DNA from: Salvator merianae
Lineage: Eukaryota > Chordata > Lepidosauria > Squamata > Teiidae
Assembly: GCA_003586115.2 (NCBI GenBank)
Contig: QVOM02000116.1
Location: 42,479,024 to 42,543,023 of the forward strand
Direction: 5' to 3'
Length of the DNA stretch: 64,000 nucleotides
Positions within the stretch are counted from its first letter, which is position 1. Every line of letters begins with the position of its first letter. This document shows, in pieces, positions 60,340 to 64,000 of this stretch. The notes under the pieces were generated by a model. It was not told where the DNA came from, did no database searches, and saw only the letters and a program-made list of their open reading frames with translations. The position numbers and the translations under genes were made by a program.

Positions 60340-60620
60340 ACAGAACATTTATTTACTATTATTTTATTTTAAATGTTTACATACCATTTCCAATTAAAAT
60401 ATAATCACAAACTGTTTGCAAAGAATAAAAACAGCTAAACATCAAAATAGTTATATAAAGATATTTAAAATCAAGGACAGGGGGAAACAAACAAACAAAC
60501 ATTCACTCCGGAAAGGCCTGAGTAAAAAGATAGGTCTTCATTCAATTGGTACTTAAAGAATATAGGCACCCTATGAATATCAGAGGGGAGATTATTCCAT
60601 AGGGGAGTGAAGTATTATCT
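60340..60620. mobile_element. Interspersed repeat, copy 2 of a pair
   Basis: An AT-rich tail-like start (ATTTATTTACTATTATTTTA) is followed by AACAGCTAAACATCAAAAT, CGGAAAGGCCTGAGTAAAAA and the block shared with 19640-19860. This order fits a common squamate repeat in minus orientation. Confidence 0.5.
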
Positions 60621-62362
60621 GAGTGTTCAAAACACAGAACAAAATGTCCCATCTAGAATAGGCTTGTCATCAGCTAAAGAAAAAAAAAAGCATTTTGAAT
60701 TTGTTTTGTGATTTATTTCATTTTAAAGGATTAGTAAAAATGTTTTGGCATTTCATGCATTAAGGCAGACCTGGAGAATGAAAATCTATATGAGCAGAAT
60801 TTTGTATGAATGGGAAAATGGCTCAAATGGAAATCTAGTTAGTGAACCCTTCAAAATACACTTGAATCTGAGCAGGAATCAAATTTCTCAGCTTATCCCT
60901 AGAACTTGTGGGCTTACAGGATGTTTAGAACACTTATTGGCAACAGACAATATATTTTCTCACAATACAAAGGCAACACATTGATCACAAATACATTGTC
61001 AAAAAGAACAGAAACAGCCATGCATGCCATATAGTGCAGAGTTGATGCCATTCCCTTGTGTGCTCAGCTTCATGAGCTGTCAATATATATATATAATTTT
61101 TTTGACAATGCTTTGGATTTTCTAGTTCTTCAAGGGAAAGAACTGCAAAAACAAATTGAATAGCCTTCACCCTGTGCATAAAAAGCCATGGGGGTATATT
61201 TTGGCTGTTGGCCAAGAATTCCCCCATTAAGCAGTTCCTGTGGGGATAGCACAGAAATATATGTTGATATCTCATTGCTGGATTAACTCTGAGTCCTTGA
61301 TTTCTGGATTTTCTTAAAAGATAGTTTGAATCAAGTCATAACCTTCCAAAGGAAGACAGTGGACAGATTAGGGATGGATAACATCAGTCTTATGTCATTT
61401 ATTTTACATTTTATTCTACTCATAACTAGGTTCATTTTGATTTTGATTTCATTTCCTTTCATTTCATAAGTTTAGAAAAACAATACAATTACAGAGTCCT
61501 TAGATTAGAACAATGTATATATGTCTTCTACATAACAAAGTGCATATTTTAATGCAAATAATGCTTATTCTTACATGCAATATTCATTCAATGTAACAAA
61601 ATACCCCTTTGCGAAGATTGCATATTTTTGTACACACTGAAATCAGTAAGCACAATCTAAGATTCACCCACTATATCTTTTTGCTGTGCATTAGATTCAA
61701 TGTCCTGCCCACATACGTGAATGAAGCATAATTTATTATAATATCCCCTTCAGGCAGTTTTTTCCCAACAAATGCACAGCAGATGAGGTGTACATGAGGA
61801 AAAAGTGGTTTAGAAGAAACAAAGGGAAAAGGCAGCTGGGAAAGATCTGGGAAACTGAGTTGGTTTATTAACTTAACCAAGATCTCATGGACAAATGTGA
61901 AGGGAGAATTTATTCTGTCAGGCAACTAATCCTGACCCTTATGAGCGATACCATCCTGGCCACGTCTTCATTTACTAAAAGAGGTGGCTGCCACTGCCTG
62001 GGAAAGTGCTCACTGCTGTCACGTCTCCATTTGCAGCAACAACAGGGACCCTGAAACAATTTCAGGTGTGATAGCCAACAGAAATGCCATTGTTACAGGG
62101 AGGCACTTGGATGGAGGTGCTTCCGTTTGCCACTGAAAAGACACTTCCTTGCTAAGTGGAGACAGTGGAGGCATCTTTTACAGCAGTGATCACAGGTATC
62201 TCACCTGTGTCAAATTGCCAGGTAAGTGAATAACTGATCCCTCTCTTCAAAAAAAGGGCAGGGTTGAACACTACACCTCTATGAATCCAGAAGATTAAAT
62301 ACAGGGGAGGGCTTCCTTATCAACACTCCCTAATTGCTGGAGGGGGTGGAACAGGTTAGCAG
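60621..62362. other. Unassigned stretch
   Basis: I see no gene or recognised repeat. Open frames are short. Confidence 0.4.
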
Positions 62363-62574
62363 TAGAAATGTGCACAAACTGAAATTTAGTGCTCCAGTTT
62401 GGATTGAACCAATCATCCTTGGTTTATTATGGTTCACTTGGTTCATCAGAACACCCAGGTTTGGCTCAGGTTTGCTTTGAACCATTTTGGTTTAACTTCC
62501 ATGTGGTTCAGTTTGCATATGAAGCATGCAAACCACTCAGTTTGCTGCAACCAAACTAGTTAGGAACATTTCTA
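62363..62574. mobile_element. 212-bp hAT MITE with 8-bp duplication
   Basis: The left end TAGAAATGTGCAC and the right end, minus strand, TAGAAATGTTCC are inverted. Flanks GTTAGCAG (62355-62362) and ATTAGCAG (62575-62582) match at seven of eight positions. The interior has GGTTCA and TTTGAACC words as in 67-361. Confidence 0.8.
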
Positions 62575-63024
62575 ATTAGCAGTGATCGAGGATCACTTAG
62601 GCATCATTGTTTACTTTTATGTCTATGTCTATGTAGACATAATTAAAATGACTAATGTGCTGCAGGATAGGCTAGTGCAGACATCAATGCCCTGTGGTAC
62701 TCCATGCAAGATTACCTTCCAGTAATTTTGACTATCTTTTGGTTGGGATGGTTACACCAGCTTTGGATGCACCTAACACTTGTGTCATCAAATACACATT
62801 TAATGGAACTCTTATTAACTGCTATCACATGTTTTTATGATTGTGCTGTTCAACATTTTTATAGATTCCCTGGATGAAGAAGGTGAAGGGATGCTGATCA
62901 AATCTGTAAAACTAGGAAGTGGGGCTAACATTTTGGAAGAGAAAGAGAAGAGACGGAGAGTGAAAAGATTCAAAAATATATAGGCAGCCTTGAACAGTGG
63001 GCTCAAACAAACAGAACAGACTTT

Positions 63025-63227
63025 GGCTGTGATCAGACACAACAAAGAAAAGCATCTCTGAAGCAACTTAAAGATGGTTTCAGGGTGGGATTGTCTGCCC
63101 CTTCCCCCTCTCATGAACGTTCTGTGCTAGAAAAGGTGGATTAGAGAAGACTTTGAAATACAAGTCCCATACACTGTCTCTATGAGGTTCCTCCAAGTCA
63201 CCCCTTTTGTTATGTCTGAACACAGCC
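63025..63227. mobile_element. 203-bp MITE nested in CR1
   Basis: The left end GGCTGTGATCAGACACAACA and the right end, minus strand, GGCTGTGTTCAGACATAACA match at 18 of 20. Flanks TTT and TGT could be a mutated 3-bp duplication. The body (CCCTCTCATGAACGTTCTG, GGTGGATTAGAGAAGAC) matches each tandem unit in 11470-11811. The CR1 sequence resumes directly on the other side. Confidence 0.75.
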
Positions 63228-63276
63228 TGTAACAGGAATAAATTTAAAGTCCTGTATCTGGGTAAGATTTTTGTAA

Positions 63277-63300
63277 TTTTTTTTTTTTTTTTTTTTTTTT
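63277..63300. repeat. Poly(T), 24 bases, inside CR1
   Basis: A homopolymer interrupts the CR1 copy just after the GGGTAAGA segment. It may be the scar of a small retroinsertion or a local expansion. Confidence 0.9.
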
Positions 63301-64000
63301 AAGAATAGACATTAGGGAAACTGGTTAAGCAGCAACATATGTGAAAAGAACCAGAGTGTTCTGGTGGATCACAAAGCAAACAGTGCCAACTGTGCAATGT
63401 AAAAAAGCAAATGCCACCTTGGAATGTATTAACAGGAATATAGAGTCCATATCAAAAATGGTAATTATTCCATTCTACTCTGCCTTGCTGAGGCCCATTT
63501 GGAGTACTATGTCCAGTTCTGGGCACCCACATTTTCAAAAAAAATGACAAACAAGAGCAAGTTCTAAGAAGGGCTTTCAAGATGGTGAGACATCTTGAAA
63601 CCAAATCCTATAAGAAACAGTTGAAATATCTGGGCATGCTTAGCCCTTATATTTTGTCCTGTTGCACAAAAACCAACAGGAACAATTTTCAAAGTAGATA
63701 CAAGTTAGATATTAGGAGGAATTTCTTGATATTAAGGGCTGTCAGAGATTTCCGTATGGAGAGGTATGATCTCTTTCACCTGAGGTCTTCAGGCAGGGGC
63801 TGGATAGTCATCCGACAGGAATTGTCTAGTAAATCCTGCATTGAGAATGGAGTTGGACTGACAATCTCTGTGATGCCTTCTCATAGAATTGTACTGAGAA
63901 ACATGCAACATGTACATCCAGACATTTGCTGGTCATTGATGTAGTCACTAAGACATTCAGTGCTTTCGTTACATGTACTGATTTTATGTCATATAATTTG

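Larger units (their letters stand above)
62845..63905 (+). mobile_element. CR1 LINE ORF2 to 3' end, interrupted
   Basis: It opens with ATTCCCTGGATGAAGAAGGT and GGGATGCTGATCAAATC (CR1 DEGEGMLIKFADD region; here FADD is lost). It continues after the nested MITE with AAAGTCCTGTATCTGGGTA, CTTGCTGAGGCCCATTTGGA, GAGTACTATGTCCAGTTCTG, GATATTAGGAGGAATTTCTT and the 3' UTR, ending TCATAGAATTGTACTG. The frame is broken by shifts and a poly(T) (63277-63300). Confidence 0.8.

Overview
The window reads as intergenic or intronic DNA from a squamate reptile (lizard or snake). I found no open reading frame that I can support as a host gene, and no rRNA, tRNA or CRISPR. The open frames present lie in transposable-element debris or simple repeats, or have low-complexity or chance-like translations. 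The squamate call rests on co-occurring repeats: tRNA-headed SINEs with a BovB-type 3' tail (Sauria SINEs; clearest at 39319-39526), a BovB/RTE-like LINE remnant, several CR1 and L2-type LINE 3' ends, many small hAT-like and PIF/Harbinger-like MITEs, and very long tetranucleotide microsatellites. This is pattern recognition from memory; a RepeatMasker run with a squamate library would settle it.

Layout. 1-2.3 kb: an L2/CR1-type LINE 3' end split by a hAT MITE, then a BovB/RTE-like remnant. 5.5-8.4 kb: microsatellites, a Sauria SINE and an AT-rich hAT MITE. 9.5-16.2 kb is repeat-dense: Harbinger-like elements, one holding a 31-bp hairpin; a 0.7-kb CR1 3' end; a 1,017-bp hAT-type element (13485-14501) with a perfect 8-bp target-site duplication, serial GC-rich hairpins and an uninterrupted 370-base A run; and a LINE reverse-transcriptase C-terminal remnant. 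21.4-22.9 kb: an L2-type LINE reverse-transcriptase remnant and a foldback MITE. 23-36 kb is mostly unassigned, with scattered MITEs. 36.7-40.2 kb: a hairpin-bearing repeat, a Sauria SINE, a GC-rich hAT MITE and microsatellites. 42.7-55.6 kb: CR1 fragments in both orientations and a cluster of related Harbinger-like MITEs. 57.4-64 kb: a long compound microsatellite, AT-rich hAT copies, and a CR1 copy interrupted by a MITE.

No genes act together here. The biological content is a record of nested transposition. Target duplications give a relative order: hAT at 67-361 inside a LINE, hAT at 13485-14501 inside an older MITE, and a MITE at 63025-63227 inside CR1. Dispersed copies of two MITE families keep self-complementary stems through paired substitutions, which is the least expected signal. 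I found no new multi-gene system.
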